DNA from: a bacterium
GTDB lineage: Bacteria > Bacillota_I > Bacilli_A > RFN20 > DUOZ01
Direction: 5' to 3'
DNA: 35,604 bases
Assembly (NCBI GenBank): GCA_012838555.1
Contig: DUOZ01000100.1
Location: 1 to 35,604 of the forward strand
The notes below the pieces were generated by a model that ran no database searches, had not been told where the DNA came from, and was given only the letters and a program-made list of their open reading frames with translations. A program made the position numbers and the translations under genes. Below are positions 1 through 9,654 of this stretch, piece by piece (the stretch's first letter is position 1; each line of letters opens with the position of its first letter).

Positions 1-883
1 TACCGCCACCAATAGCAACATTTAATAAGAAGTGAAATTCTTGATCAAACGGCCAAGCTTCATAAGGTTCTATAGAAGGCTTATAAAGTTCAGCAGCTGT
101 TAATTTATAGTATGGATAATCATCAAATAACCAAGTGATTGATCCAGGTTCCCAAATTATAGAATAAACATGGAAATCATCAACTAAGTTTGTTCCACCT
201 GGATGATATTTATCATATTTAATATAACCTGAACCTTTTTGTGTACCAATACTATGATGATAAGCTTTTGTATGGATTGTGCCCATGTAATGATTTAATG
301 CATAAGTAGCAGAATGCTCCATAATATCAATTTCGCCACTTCTAGGCCATCCACCATACACTCCCTTAGTTGGCATCATCCAAATCGCAGGCCAAGAACC
401 TTTAGTTCTAGGTAATTTAGCCCTGATATCAAATCTTCCATATTTAAAGTCTGCTTTACCTGAGGTATTAATTCTACTAGAAGTATATTCCTTACCACCA
501 TATTTTTCTTTTCTAGCAATAATATGTAAGAAGCCGTCTTTTACTTCAACATTTTCGCCTTTAGTATAATATTGGTGTTCTCCATTACCCCAGCCATTTC
601 CTCCGACTTGATAATTCCAAATTGATTCATCTGGTTTACCTTCATAGTTAAACTCTTCACACCATGTCGGAACCCAACCATCAACTATTTCTTTATTTTC
701 GCAACCTTCAAAGACCTTAGGTGCATCATCTGGTTCTACTTCTAAAGAAATACTATCAATATTAGATACTACTGAGGAAGGTTTTTCACTAGAAACCGAA
801 CTACTTACTTCTAAATCCTCACATGATATTATTGAAGTAGAAATTATCGCACTTATAAACAATAATGATATTATCTTCTTCAT
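1..883 (-). CDS. GH16 endo-beta-glucanase lipoprotein (5' part only)
   Basis: I translated this by hand from ATG at 883; the gene runs off the left edge, so about 294 residues are present. A signal peptide ends in a lipobox (IISC, Cys21), followed by a Ser-rich linker and then a GH16 domain from about residue 70. The catalytic motif GEIDIMEH is at residues 183-190, with Glu184 as nucleophile, Asp186, and Glu189 as acid/base, as in laminarinases and lichenases. The Trp-rich WPAIWMM stretch typical of GH16 precedes it. The family hydrolyses beta-1,3 or mixed-linked glucans. The protein should be anchored outside the membrane. RBS AGGAGGGG lies just upstream. The exact subfamily (beta-1,3-glucanase, lichenase or agarase) cannot be fixed from a partial sequence, but the companions GH17 and GH30 favour beta-1,3-glucan. 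Confidence 0.9.
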   Translation of the reverse strand, partial: MKKIISLLFISAIISTSIISCEDLEVSSSVSSEKPSSVVSNIDSISLEVEPDDAPKVFEGCENKEIVDGWVPTWCEEFNYEGKPDESIWNYQVGGNGWGNGEHQYYTKGENVEVKDGFLHIIARKEKYGGKEYTSSRINTSGKADFKYGRFDIRAKLPRTKGSWPAIWMMPTKGVYGGWPRSGEIDIMEHSATYALNHYMGTIHTKAYHHSIGTQKGSGYIKYDKYHPGGTNLVDDFHVYSIIWEPGSITWLFDDYPYYKLTAAELYKPSIEPYEAWPFDQEFHFLLNVAIGGG

Positions 884-897
884 CTTTGTCCCCTCCT

Positions 898-937
898 AAA
901 ACGCTTTCATTATAGCAAATTGTAAGCGCTTTGTAAA
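898..937 (-). promoter_or_regulatory. Promoter of GH16 gene with two cre/LacI-type operators
   Basis: On the minus strand, -35 TTTACA (932-937) and -10 TATAAT (909-914) are separated by 17 bases. A palindromic core AAGCGCTT (924-931) sits inside the spacer. A second related site, TGAAAGCGTTTT (898-909), lies just after the -10 near the expected start of transcription. Both resemble the catabolite responsive element TGWAARCGYTWNCW. Binding at either place would block RNA polymerase, so repression by CcpA or a LacI-family sugar regulator is inferred. Confidence 0.75.
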
Positions 938-943
938 GTTAAG

Positions 944-965
944 AAAAAAAGGCACAAGGCCTTTT
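944..965 (-). terminator. Rho-independent terminator of the ecf-truA-ABC operon
   Basis: On the minus strand a 7-bp stem AAAAGGC/GCCTTTT with a 5-base loop is followed by a run of T. It overlaps the TAA stop of the last operon gene and ends just before the GH16 promoter, which insulates the two units. Confidence 0.7.
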
Positions 966-3375
966 AAATATCATATTTTGTTAAGATTTGTGATGGTGTT
1001 TTTCTTAAAAGTAGGATGACTGGTAATAGTCCAAAGAAGAGATAAAATGCATATATCGCTAATAGCCCTAAGGCAACATTATACCAAGGGAATAAAAGGA
1101 CACTTCCAAAACTTACCATTAAACTATTTACATAATCAATAAAGTAAACGACTAAACCATATCCAATCGCGGTTGTAAAGGTTGTTAAGATTAAAATTTC
1201 TAACACAAAGAGATTGATAACCTTAATTCTACTAGCACCTAAAGCGCGATAAACACCAATATCATAAATACGATGAATAACTTTTGAACGCATCATAAAG
1301 AAGACAAAGATTAATAAGGCTGATGCTAAAACTAAAGAAGAAATAATCGGAGCCATTAGATATTGAATTCTTTGTTTAGAATATTCACTCATATCTTCCT
1401 TATTTGGATCATTAGCAGTATAACCTAAGTTTTCTAAATGCTCTATTGATTTTGTTTTATCATTACTTATAAAATATAAATTATATCCTACAAAGTAATC
1501 TTGTAATAATTTCTCACCATCTTCAATTGAAATTAAATTATATGCATAATATTTAGTATGACAAACACCAACAATTGTAAATGTTTTACCTAGAGAAACG
1601 CCATTAATTGAAGTAAGTTCTTGACCAATTTCATACCCAAATACCTCATGAACAACAATTTCTCCACTTTCAGATGGTAATCTTCCTTTAACTAATACAA
1701 CTTCAGAATCTGATTCATCTGTAGCAATTCTAAAAACTGGTAATTGAGAAGAAACTTTAAAAGCACTATTTAAGTATGTTGGATAATCAACAAATAAGAG
1801 ATAGGCATCCCTGTTAATAATACCGCTTATAGTAAATGTATCCAGATTATTCCGCATTGATAAAGTTCTACCTACAAAATCTTTACAAGAAAAGGAACCA
1901 CCAACAGTTGTTTGGGCATGCTTAGTTAAATCATCACAGACCCATTTACTTAAAGCAATTTCTTTATTACCACTAGGTAAAGCACCATATATTAAATCTT
2001 TTTCACTTACAATATTCGTTGGCATCATCTTAACATCATTAAAAACAACACTTCTATTTCTTGTTTGAAAGTTAATACTTACATCAACATTAAAGCTAAA
2101 ACTATTATTTAGATAAGCTACATACTCAATTGATTCATCACTTAAAATTTCCTCAAAATTTACATCTAATACTTCTTCTTTACTTGAAATCCCAACTAAA
2201 GTTGAGTCATGTCTTTTATAAGCTTTTTCATCTAAAGTATAAGCATTAGATATAGTCGCCGCAGTATAGGCAATAAACATACCAACAATCATAAAAGCTA
2301 AATACATTAATTTATATCTGAATTTAACAAAATAGAAATTAGAAAAGGCAACTTTAAAATCGTCCCACATCTTTCTAAAATCAAATTTTCTTCCTCTTAT
2401 ATCTTTAAAGAATGAGTTATCATAATCAAATTTATCAACATCAGTTAATTCAAGTTTCTTAAAGTGTTCATCTTTAAGTGTTACCTCACTATTTGATGTT
2501 AAATATTTGACTTTAAAATTAGATTTAACATCAACAATTAAAGAACCATTTTTATAAACAACTTTAATTTCAGGTTTATCCTTAACATCTTCATCATAGT
2601 AAAGTTTTAATGAATATGCTTCTTCTTCAAATTCTTTTTGATTTAAATCTTTCAAGTAAATAACTTTTCCATCATCATGATGATAAGAACTACTTGAAGT
2701 ATTAATTTCATCACTAACAACTTTACCATCTTTTAATTCAATAATCCGATCAGCATAAAAATTAGCTAATTCCCTATCATGTGTAACTAAAATAACTAAA
2801 CAAGTCTTACTAACCTTTTTAATAATGTTCATAACTTCAATCGTATTACTACTATCAAGGTTACCTGTTGGTTCATCTGCAATAATTACTTTTGCTTTCT
2901 TAACTAAAGCTCGAGCAATTGCCACACGTTGTTGTTGACCACCTGATAAAGCCGAAGCCCTTCTTCTTTTATAATTAATCATATTAACTGCATTTAAGCA
3001 GTAATTAATTCTTTTTTCAACTTCATCTTTATCATAAATATTTGCCAAAGATAACGCAAATTTAAGATTATCATAAACAGTCATCTCTGGGAAAAGTAAA
3101 TAGTTTTGGAAAATATAACCCATATTATTACGACGATATTTATCGATTTTATACATTTTGTAATTTTTAATTCTTAAATCGTCATAATAAATTTCACCTT
3201 TAGCCTTATCTAAACCACCGATAACATTTAAAAGTGTGGTTTTACCACTACCAGAGGCACCAAGTAAACAAACTAAACCCGTAGATGGAAATTCAAGTGT
3301 TGTATTGTTAATTACATGAATTTCATTAGCTTTACGACGATTAAAATATTTATTAATTTTGTTTAACCTAATCAT
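964..3375 (-). CDS. ABC transporter ATPase-permease fusion (FtsX/MacB-like)
   Basis: About 803 residues. The N-terminal ABC ATPase has Walker A GASGSGKTT, signature LSGGQQQR and Walker B ADEPTGNLD, all closest to the LolD/MacB class. An acidic linker follows, then a transmembrane segment near residue 365, a large extracytoplasmic domain, and three C-terminal membrane segments of FtsX type (from about residue 690). This four-helix layout fits type VII (MacB-like) mechanotransmission transporters, which act on lipoproteins, peptides or antimicrobial compounds rather than moving solute through the bilayer. A GTG further upstream (3384) is possible, but ATG 3375 has AGGGG at good spacing. It follows the next FtsX fusion gene almost directly and ends the operon. 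Substrate unknown. Confidence 0.85.
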   Translation of the reverse strand: MIRLNKINKYFNRRKANEIHVINNTTLEFPSTGLVCLLGASGSGKTTLLNVIGGLDKAKGEIYYDDLRIKNYKMYKIDKYRRNNMGYIFQNYLLFPEMTVYDNLKFALSLANIYDKDEVEKRINYCLNAVNMINYKRRRASALSGGQQQRVAIARALVKKAKVIIADEPTGNLDSSNTIEVMNIIKKVSKTCLVILVTHDRELANFYADRIIELKDGKVVSDEINTSSSSYHHDDGKVIYLKDLNQKEFEEEAYSLKLYYDEDVKDKPEIKVVYKNGSLIVDVKSNFKVKYLTSNSEVTLKDEHFKKLELTDVDKFDYDNSFFKDIRGRKFDFRKMWDDFKVAFSNFYFVKFRYKLMYLAFMIVGMFIAYTAATISNAYTLDEKAYKRHDSTLVGISSKEEVLDVNFEEILSDESIEYVAYLNNSFSFNVDVSINFQTRNRSVVFNDVKMMPTNIVSEKDLIYGALPSGNKEIALSKWVCDDLTKHAQTTVGGSFSCKDFVGRTLSMRNNLDTFTISGIINRDAYLLFVDYPTYLNSAFKVSSQLPVFRIATDESDSEVVLVKGRLPSESGEIVVHEVFGYEIGQELTSINGVSLGKTFTIVGVCHTKYYAYNLISIEDGEKLLQDYFVGYNLYFISNDKTKSIEHLENLGYTANDPNKEDMSEYSKQRIQYLMAPIISSLVLASALLIFVFFMMRSKVIHRIYDIGVYRALGASRIKVINLFVLEILILTTFTTAIGYGLVVYFIDYVNSLMVSFGSVLLFPWYNVALGLLAIYAFYLFFGLLPVILLLRKTPSQILTKYDI

Positions 3376-3386
3376 GACATTCACCC

Positions 3387-5525
3387 CTAGCTTCTTCTAA
3401 TGACCACATTAACGACACTTTCAAACATCTTGCGTGAGAATCTAACACTAAGCATAAAGGCTAAGATAACAATAATAATTAGTAAAATCAACATCGATCC
3501 ATAATCTCTATATTTAATGATGTTCATAACACCAAGGGAATAATATTGATTTATAATAATAACACCGACAAAGGTTGTAATATATGCTATGATTCCTAAT
3601 GTTATATTTTCTATTGAAACAATCGAATTTAAGTTCTTCCTGTTAGCACCTAAAATCCTTAAGATTGAATAGTCACGTTTTTTACTATTCATAACTAAAT
3701 GTAAAATCATATAGGTAACAAAATACAAGAAGACAATACCGAGGCCAGCAACAAAGGTTTTCATTATAGTTTCTATTAACATCATTAAACCATCAAAGCC
3801 ATATGAAGGGAAATCACTAACATCAATTACACGATATCCTTTATTTCTTAATTGACTCATTAAAGATCCCTTTATAAAAGAATCATCTAGAATAACAGAA
3901 ATTTGATATACTTCATTATCAATAAGATTAAAGAAAGTATTTTCGTTCATAAATATAAAATTAGTGTAATTATCTGGTTCACGTATAATTTCAATTGTCA
4001 CATCAGTTATTTCTTTTTCTCCATATATAGATGTTAAATAAACTTTAATATCTTCATCGTTAAACTCTAATTCACTTATTTGAGCTCCTAATGAAAGTCT
4101 AATAACTCCATCTTCATAACTAGGTGCAAAAGCAAAACTTATTCGCTCTAAATAACTATTTTCTTCTAATTCATCAATGCCTTTTAAAGAAAAATCAAAG
4201 TATGATTGACCTTGTTCAATAATTTTTTGTTTTCTTAGTAAGTCACTCGCATAGATTGTGCCACTACCATAGTAATTACTTTGATAATTCTTATCCGTTA
4301 TACCTACGATTTCAAATTCATATTTTTTATCATAAAAACTTTGATTAATCTTTTTACCTAATAATTTATCATTAGTAACAACTACCTCTAAATCATTTTC
4401 AGGCATACGACCTTGAATTATGTCTGCTTCTTTTAATTGATTAATACTTTGAAGAATCAAAGTATAAGACTCCCAATTATCATCATCATAGAAATAAATT
4501 GCCGAATCTAAATAAAAATCATTTTTATGAACATAATTTACTCCACTAATCTTACTTATATCTTCTATTTCTTGTTCACTAAATGGTGAATAATCCGGTT
4601 TATTAAGGATTAACCTGCGATTATCTGTAAAAGTATAAGTATACGAATAGCGATAATTAGTTGGTTGAGCTAAAAAAGTACTATCATAAATTCCAACGAT
4701 AGTAAAAGTTATTGCAATATAAACTAATAAAGAAAATATTGTTCTTTTTGGTGTCATTACTAAATTTCTTAAACCAAATAATAAATTTGTTAAAAAACGA
4801 GGTTGATTATTAACTAACTCTGTTTTATCTTCAGCATCAGGCTTTTTAGGTTTTAAATTAACATCTTCAACTATTTCACCATCAAATAAGCGTACCTTTC
4901 TAGTTGCATACGGCTCTACTAAAGAATAATCATGAGTTACTACTACAACTAATCTACCAGGAGCAACTTCATTAATTAAAGACATAATTTGCTCACTATT
5001 TTCACTATCTAAATTACCAGTTGGTTCATCACACACTAGGATTTTTGAATCACTAGCAATAGCTCGTGCAATAACTACTCTTTGTTTTTCGCCACCACTT
5101 AACTTAGCAGCTCTTGATCTTTTACGATTACTTAAACCAACACGTTCAATAATTTCTAAAGCTCTTTTACGAGCATCTTTTTTACTAACACCTCTTAAAA
5201 GTAAGACCGTTTCAACGTTTTGTAAAACACTATAACTTTCAATTAAATTATAATTTTGAAAGACAAACCCGATATTATTCTTTCGATAATCTTCCCAATC
5301 ACTCATCGAATAATAAGAAGTTTCTTGATTAGAAAAATACATTTCGCCTTCTTCGTAGGAATCAATCCCTGAGATAACGTTTAAAAGAGTCGTCTTCCCA
5401 CTTCCTGATTCACCAACTATGGCAACAAATTCATTTTTTTCAAACTTAATATTGATATTCCGTAAACCAAGTGCAACATTTCCTTCACTTGAATAGTATT
5501 TCGACACATTAACTAATTTCAACAT
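3387..5525 (-). CDS. ABC transporter ATPase-permease fusion (FtsX/MacB-like)
   Basis: 712 residues with the same architecture as its downstream neighbour. The ATPase comes first (Walker A GESGSGKTT, signature LSGGEKQR, Walker B CDEPTGNLDSEN). A membrane helix lies near residue 265, an extracytoplasmic domain spans about 290-590, and three helices follow to the C-terminus. The two fusion proteins differ in sequence throughout and most likely form a heterodimer. The start overlaps the upstream ABC exporter gene by 17 bases, so translation is coupled. RBS GGGAG precedes ATG 5525. Function by family: envelope-stress, peptide or lipoprotein-related transport; the substrate is not readable from sequence. 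Confidence 0.85.
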   Translation of the reverse strand: MLKLVNVSKYYSSEGNVALGLRNINIKFEKNEFVAIVGESGSGKTTLLNVISGIDSYEEGEMYFSNQETSYYSMSDWEDYRKNNIGFVFQNYNLIESYSVLQNVETVLLLRGVSKKDARKRALEIIERVGLSNRKRSRAAKLSGGEKQRVVIARAIASDSKILVCDEPTGNLDSENSEQIMSLINEVAPGRLVVVVTHDYSLVEPYATRKVRLFDGEIVEDVNLKPKKPDAEDKTELVNNQPRFLTNLLFGLRNLVMTPKRTIFSLLVYIAITFTIVGIYDSTFLAQPTNYRYSYTYTFTDNRRLILNKPDYSPFSEQEIEDISKISGVNYVHKNDFYLDSAIYFYDDDNWESYTLILQSINQLKEADIIQGRMPENDLEVVVTNDKLLGKKINQSFYDKKYEFEIVGITDKNYQSNYYGSGTIYASDLLRKQKIIEQGQSYFDFSLKGIDELEENSYLERISFAFAPSYEDGVIRLSLGAQISELEFNDEDIKVYLTSIYGEKEITDVTIEIIREPDNYTNFIFMNENTFFNLIDNEVYQISVILDDSFIKGSLMSQLRNKGYRVIDVSDFPSYGFDGLMMLIETIMKTFVAGLGIVFLYFVTYMILHLVMNSKKRDYSILRILGANRKNLNSIVSIENITLGIIAYITTFVGVIIINQYYSLGVMNIIKYRDYGSMLILLIIIVILAFMLSVRFSRKMFESVVNVVIRRS

Positions 5526-7293
5526 TGATTTTCTCTCCCATCATTTCTTGAAGTTTGTGAGCATCATACATTTTCTTATACTTACCATTTAACTCTAATA
5601 ATTCTTGATGTGTTCCTTGTTCTACAATTTTACCTTCTTCAAGCATATAAATACAATCCGAATGTTCGATTGTTGATAAACGATGTGCAATCATAATAAA
5701 TGTAGTATCTTTTAAATAATTTCTAATTCCATTAATAACTTTTAACTCAGTATTATTATCTAATGCACTTGTTGCTTCATCAAAAAGGATTAATGAAGGA
5801 TTACGTAAGATAATTCTTGCAATACCTATTCTTTGTCTTTCTCCACCAGATAACTTAACTCCATTTTCTCCAACTAAAGTATCTAAACCTTCTTTATTCT
5901 TAGCAATAATTTCATCAACACAAGCTATTTTAATCGCTAAATTTAATTGTTCTTCACTAGCTTTTGGAGCCGCAAACATAATATTTTCCCTAATTGTAGC
6001 ATTAAACAAGAACGTATCTTGGAAAACATAACCAATATGTTGTCTTAAAGATAGTTTATACTTTTCATCCATTGGATAACCAAAAACTTCAATTTTGCCT
6101 TCATCAACTAAATATAAACCTTCAAGCACTTTTAAAATCGTTGTCTTACCACAGCCTGTTGGACCAACAAAGGCATGAGTTTCTCCTTTTTTAACTGTAA
6201 ATGAAATATCATCAATAACTACTTTATCTTTAACATAAGAGAAAGTTACATTTTCAAATTTAACAACTGTATCTGATTCATCTATATCAAGTTTTTCTTT
6301 TTTAGCTAAGTAAGCTTTATCAATATCATATCCCATGATAGTATTAAGTCTACCTAAAGAAACACTGACATTTTGCATTTCTAAAAACATTCCAACAAAG
6401 TTAGATATTGGCGCAGCTAGTAAATCATTATACATTAATATCGCACTGACTCCACCTATACTTACCATGCCTTTTACAACCATGATACCTCCAAATGATA
6501 ACATTGTCGTTATTATCAAAACAAAGAAGAAGGTATTCATGAAGTTAACTTGAACATGATATTTTTGTGTTTTTTTATGATTATCAATAACTAGATAACT
6601 CGTTTCAATAACTTGTTCATATTTTGTTTCTTCTTGACTTGCAGCATGGATATCTCTCATCCCTTTAATATTTTCTTGATATTTTCGCCACATTCTTGAA
6701 TTACGTCTACGATTTTCTCTAGCAAAGCGCCAAAACTTAGTTCCTGATAATCTTGTAATAATTCCACTAGTAATCGCTAGAGGTAAAATAATTAAAGTTA
6801 ATCTAATATCAATTTGTGACATAAAATAAAAACCAAAAGCAAAACTAAAAATTGATCTTGTTAAATATGTTATAGGTACCATAAAACCTCTAATTGCAAT
6901 TGAACTATCTTGAATTAACCTATTTAATAATTCACTCGAGTCATTTTCATCAAAAAAGTTTTGAGGGACACTACTTAAATGCCAATAAACCTCACATCTA
7001 ACATCATGAGCTAGTTTTTCTTGTAATGTTGAATTATAATAATGCGAGAAATTATGAAATAAACTTTGCAAAACTTGCAAAATAAAATAAGTAATTGCTA
7101 AAGTTATAATCTTTTCAATCCCTGCATCAGCATCAAGTCGTCCTTCAAAAGCAGCAACACTTGTATCAATAACTTCTTTAAGCATATTAAGTGGATAAGT
7201 GCTTAAAAATGAAGTAATAATAATTAAAACAACAATTATAATCGCTTTAGGCCAATTCTTTTTTAATAATTTCCAAATCGTGATTTTCCCCAC
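5509..7293 (-). CDS. ABC exporter, fused TMD-NBD (type IV)
   Basis: 594 residues starting at GTG 7291-7293, which overlaps the upstream stop by one base. An N-terminal six-helix exporter domain spans about 1-310 (first helix about residues 16-36). The ABC domain has Walker A GPTGCGKTT, signature LSGGERQR, Walker B LILFDEATSALD with the catalytic Glu present, and switch His in MIAHRLST. All ATPase motifs are intact, so a homodimer is likely. The family exports lipids, drugs or peptides. Its place directly before two MacB-like fusion proteins suggests one functional module. No peptide precursor or C39 peptidase domain is visible, which argues against a plain bacteriocin exporter. Confidence 0.87.
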   Translation of the reverse strand: MGKITIWKLLKKNWPKAIIIVVLIIITSFLSTYPLNMLKEVIDTSVAAFEGRLDADAGIEKIITLAITYFILQVLQSLFHNFSHYYNSTLQEKLAHDVRCEVYWHLSSVPQNFFDENDSSELLNRLIQDSSIAIRGFMVPITYLTRSIFSFAFGFYFMSQIDIRLTLIILPLAITSGIITRLSGTKFWRFARENRRRNSRMWRKYQENIKGMRDIHAASQEETKYEQVIETSYLVIDNHKKTQKYHVQVNFMNTFFFVLIITTMLSFGGIMVVKGMVSIGGVSAILMYNDLLAAPISNFVGMFLEMQNVSVSLGRLNTIMGYDIDKAYLAKKEKLDIDESDTVVKFENVTFSYVKDKVVIDDISFTVKKGETHAFVGPTGCGKTTILKVLEGLYLVDEGKIEVFGYPMDEKYKLSLRQHIGYVFQDTFLFNATIRENIMFAAPKASEEQLNLAIKIACVDEIIAKNKEGLDTLVGENGVKLSGGERQRIGIARIILRNPSLILFDEATSALDNNTELKVINGIRNYLKDTTFIMIAHRLSTIEHSDCIYMLEEGKIVEQGTHQELLELNGKYKKMYDAHKLQEMMGEKINVEIS

Positions 7294-8087
7294 TATTTCA
7301 CCTTCTTTAACTTAACATTCTTTTCAATATCGATATTCCAATTCTTAACTAAATTATAAGCATAAATACGATTTACCGGATGAAAGTAATCAAAAGGCGA
7401 ATGGGCATCAATTCCCATCACAAACTTATTTTTATGTCTTTTAGCTATTTCAAAAAACTCTCTAACTGGATATTGGTAACGATATTCTTTATCAATTAAG
7501 CGTTGACCCCTTCTCATTCCGCCTTGATTCACTTCTAAATAAACATCATTTTCAAAAGCACTCTTACAAATACGGTGAGCTAATTTAACTCCATCTTCAT
7601 CTAATCCCTTTTCAGTCAAAAACAAATCAGGATGAACTAATATTGAAAAAAGACCTGTCTTTAAGCCTTTTTCAATTAAACTTACATATTTTTCGGTACT
7701 TATTTTACTAGAAGCGATATAACCTTCCATTTTATTATCTTCATATGAAATATAATGTTGACCTAAAATTAAATAATCAACTTTACCACTCATTAATAAA
7801 TCACGGTAATAATCTTCTAACTCTTCAAAATACTCACATTCAAAACCGATTAAAACTTCAATTTTATCTTTATATTTATCTTTTAAATGATTTAAAGAAT
7901 ACAAATAATTCTCTAATTCATCATAATTTCCTCTAATACCTTCTTGAGTCATATTAGGAATAAAAACATGATCAGAAAAACCAATAATCTTGTGATTATT
8001 TTCTATTGCTGCGATAACATAATCTTCATCTTCACCAACAGCATGACCACATCTTTTCGTATGAGTGTGATAATTATAAGTAATCAT
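7293..8087 (-). CDS. PHP-domain phosphatase, histidinol-phosphatase (HisK) family
   Basis: 264 residues forming one PHP metallo-phosphoesterase domain. Metal-ligand motifs occur in order: HTHT plus CGHA at the N-terminus, GFSDH, GFECEY, LGQHY, HPDLF, EVN and GIDAHSP. The family includes HisK-type histidinol phosphatases, and length and motifs fit it. No other histidine biosynthesis gene is present in the window, so the true substrate may be another small phosphate ester. The gene overlaps truA upstream and the ABC exporter downstream by one base each, which gives tight translational coupling. Cytoplasmic. Confidence 0.8.
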   Translation of the reverse strand: MITYNYHTHTKRCGHAVGEDEDYVIAAIENNHKIIGFSDHVFIPNMTQEGIRGNYDELENYLYSLNHLKDKYKDKIEVLIGFECEYFEELEDYYRDLLMSGKVDYLILGQHYISYEDNKMEGYIASSKISTEKYVSLIEKGLKTGLFSILVHPDLFLTEKGLDEDGVKLAHRICKSAFENDVYLEVNQGGMRRGQRLIDKEYRYQYPVREFFEIAKRHKNKFVMGIDAHSPFDYFHPVNRIYAYNLVKNWNIDIEKNVKLKKVK

Positions 8088-8824
8088 TAATACATAACCT
8101 CCACTAAATATAGGCCTTCTGCAGGTGCTTTATAAGGACATGGTTTATCTTCTTTTTTATCTAGTCTTGTTGTAATTTCTTCAAGACTAATCTTATTTTC
8201 GCCTATATGAATTAAAGTACCTACCATCATTCTAACCATATAACGAAGAAAGCCACTTCCTATTATATCAAAAATTACGATATCGTTTTCCACTTTTATC
8301 GAAAATTCATTAATAAACCTAACAAAACTAGTTACTTCACTATCTTTAGTCGAAGTAAAATTCCTAAAATCATGTTCACCAACAAAAAGACAAGCTGCTT
8401 CTTTCATCTTGTTTATATCTAACCTTTTACCATATTGATAAATGTAATTAACTTTTAAAGGATTATATTCACCCATATTTAAATAATAGCGATAATGCTT
8501 CTTTTTAGCATCAAATCTAGCATGAAATGATGAATCAACCTTGTAAACGTCTTTTACATAAATATCCTTAGGTAAATTACTATTTAATGCTTTTTTATAA
8601 TTTTCAGGTTCAATCTCAAAAATCGAATCAAAATGAATAACTTGATTTAAAGCATGAACGCCAGCATCAGTTCTTCCAGAAGCATATACTTTTATTTCTT
8701 GTTTATTGATTTTTGATAAGGCAATTTGTAATTCCTCTTGAACTGTTCGACCATTATTTTGAATTTGATATCCCACAAAGTTAGAACCATCATAACTAAA
8801 AATAACTTTGTATCTTAACGCCAT
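8087..8824 (-). CDS. truA: tRNA pseudouridine(38-40) synthase TruA
   Basis: 245 residues, the normal length for TruA. It converts uridines 38-40 of the anticodon arm to pseudouridine. The catalytic Asp is Asp53 in ASGRTDAGVHA; other family blocks are YDGSNFVGYQ near the N-terminus, FHARF and RMMVGTL. The start overlaps the end of ecfT by 10 bases. The order ecfA1-ecfA2-ecfT-truA is the same as in Bacillus, where rplM and rpsI follow; here a PHP/ABC block follows instead. Confidence 0.95.
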   Translation of the reverse strand: MALRYKVIFSYDGSNFVGYQIQNNGRTVQEELQIALSKINKQEIKVYASGRTDAGVHALNQVIHFDSIFEIEPENYKKALNSNLPKDIYVKDVYKVDSSFHARFDAKKKHYRYYLNMGEYNPLKVNYIYQYGKRLDINKMKEAACLFVGEHDFRNFTSTKDSEVTSFVRFINEFSIKVENDIVIFDIIGSGFLRYMVRMMVGTLIHIGENKISLEEITTRLDKKEDKPCPYKAPAEGLYLVEVMY

Positions 8825-9654
8825 AAGTCAATCCCTAACAGGCTTTCAATCATTTCTTTATTAAAACTTAGATAGACAAAACCTGCGGTAATTACAACAA
8901 TAAGAGATAAAGATAACCAATCACTAGATGTAAATTTTAAAACACGATATCTAGTTCTTTTCGCTGATGGGTCATAACCTCTAGCCTCCATAGCATCTGC
9001 AAGTTCATCAGATCTTTTAAAAGCCGAGAAAAATAAGGGGATAATCAGTGAAATAATCGCTGGGATTTTATCTTTTAATTTACCCTCACTTAAGATTGAA
9101 CCTCTACTAGCTTGAGCTTTCATGATTCGTTCGGTTTCATCTAAAAGTGTCGGAATAAATCTTAATGCAATTGAAATAATCATCGCTATTTCATGCGTTG
9201 GAAATTTAATAATTTTTAAAGGTGTCATTAAATATTCTAAACCATAAGTCATATCTAAAGGTTTAGTCGATGTCGTTAAAATCGTTGTGATTGTAATCAT
9301 AATAACTAATCTAATAATAATATATAAAGTTTGATAGATGCCACTATCATAAATTTTAAAGAATTCTAAATCTAATAAAACATTTCCTCTTTGAAATGAT
9401 AAGATATTAATAATAAATAAAAACAAAAACATGAACCACATATTTTTAATTAATCTAAATAAAGTTCTAAAGCTAACTTTAGTTACTTTAAGTAAAATTA
9501 ATAAGAAAATCCCTAAAATAAAATAACCTAAAAAACCAATTTCCATAAAGACAATTACTAATAAGAAAATCATAGCTAAAATTTTAGTTCGAGGGTCTAA
9601 ACGGTGGATAAACGTATCATTAGGAATGTATCTTCCTAAAGAAAGATTCTTCAT
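8815..9654 (-). CDS. ecfT: Energy-coupling factor transporter transmembrane protein EcfT
   Basis: 279 residues with several hydrophobic helices. Two Ala-Arg-Gly-type coupling motifs, AQASRGS and AMEARGYDP, sit in the cytoplasmic coupling helices that contact the ATPases. EcfT forms the shared module of group II ECF vitamin importers with EcfA1 and EcfA2; substrate-binding S components are encoded elsewhere, and none is seen here. ATG overlaps the TGA stop of ecfA2 (ATGA). Confidence 0.95.
   Translation of the reverse strand: MKNLSLGRYIPNDTFIHRLDPRTKILAMIFLLVIVFMEIGFLGYFILGIFLLILLKVTKVSFRTLFRLIKNMWFMFLFLFIINILSFQRGNVLLDLEFFKIYDSGIYQTLYIIIRLVIMITITTILTTSTKPLDMTYGLEYLMTPLKIIKFPTHEIAMIISIALRFIPTLLDETERIMKAQASRGSILSEGKLKDKIPAIISLIIPLFFSAFKRSDELADAMEARGYDPSAKRTRYRVLKFTSSDWLSLSLIVVITAGFVYLSFNKEMIESLLGIDLWR

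Noticed and set aside
5509-7293. Bacteriocin maturation exporter
   Set aside because: No N-terminal C39 peptidase domain and no small precursor peptide gene found nearby.
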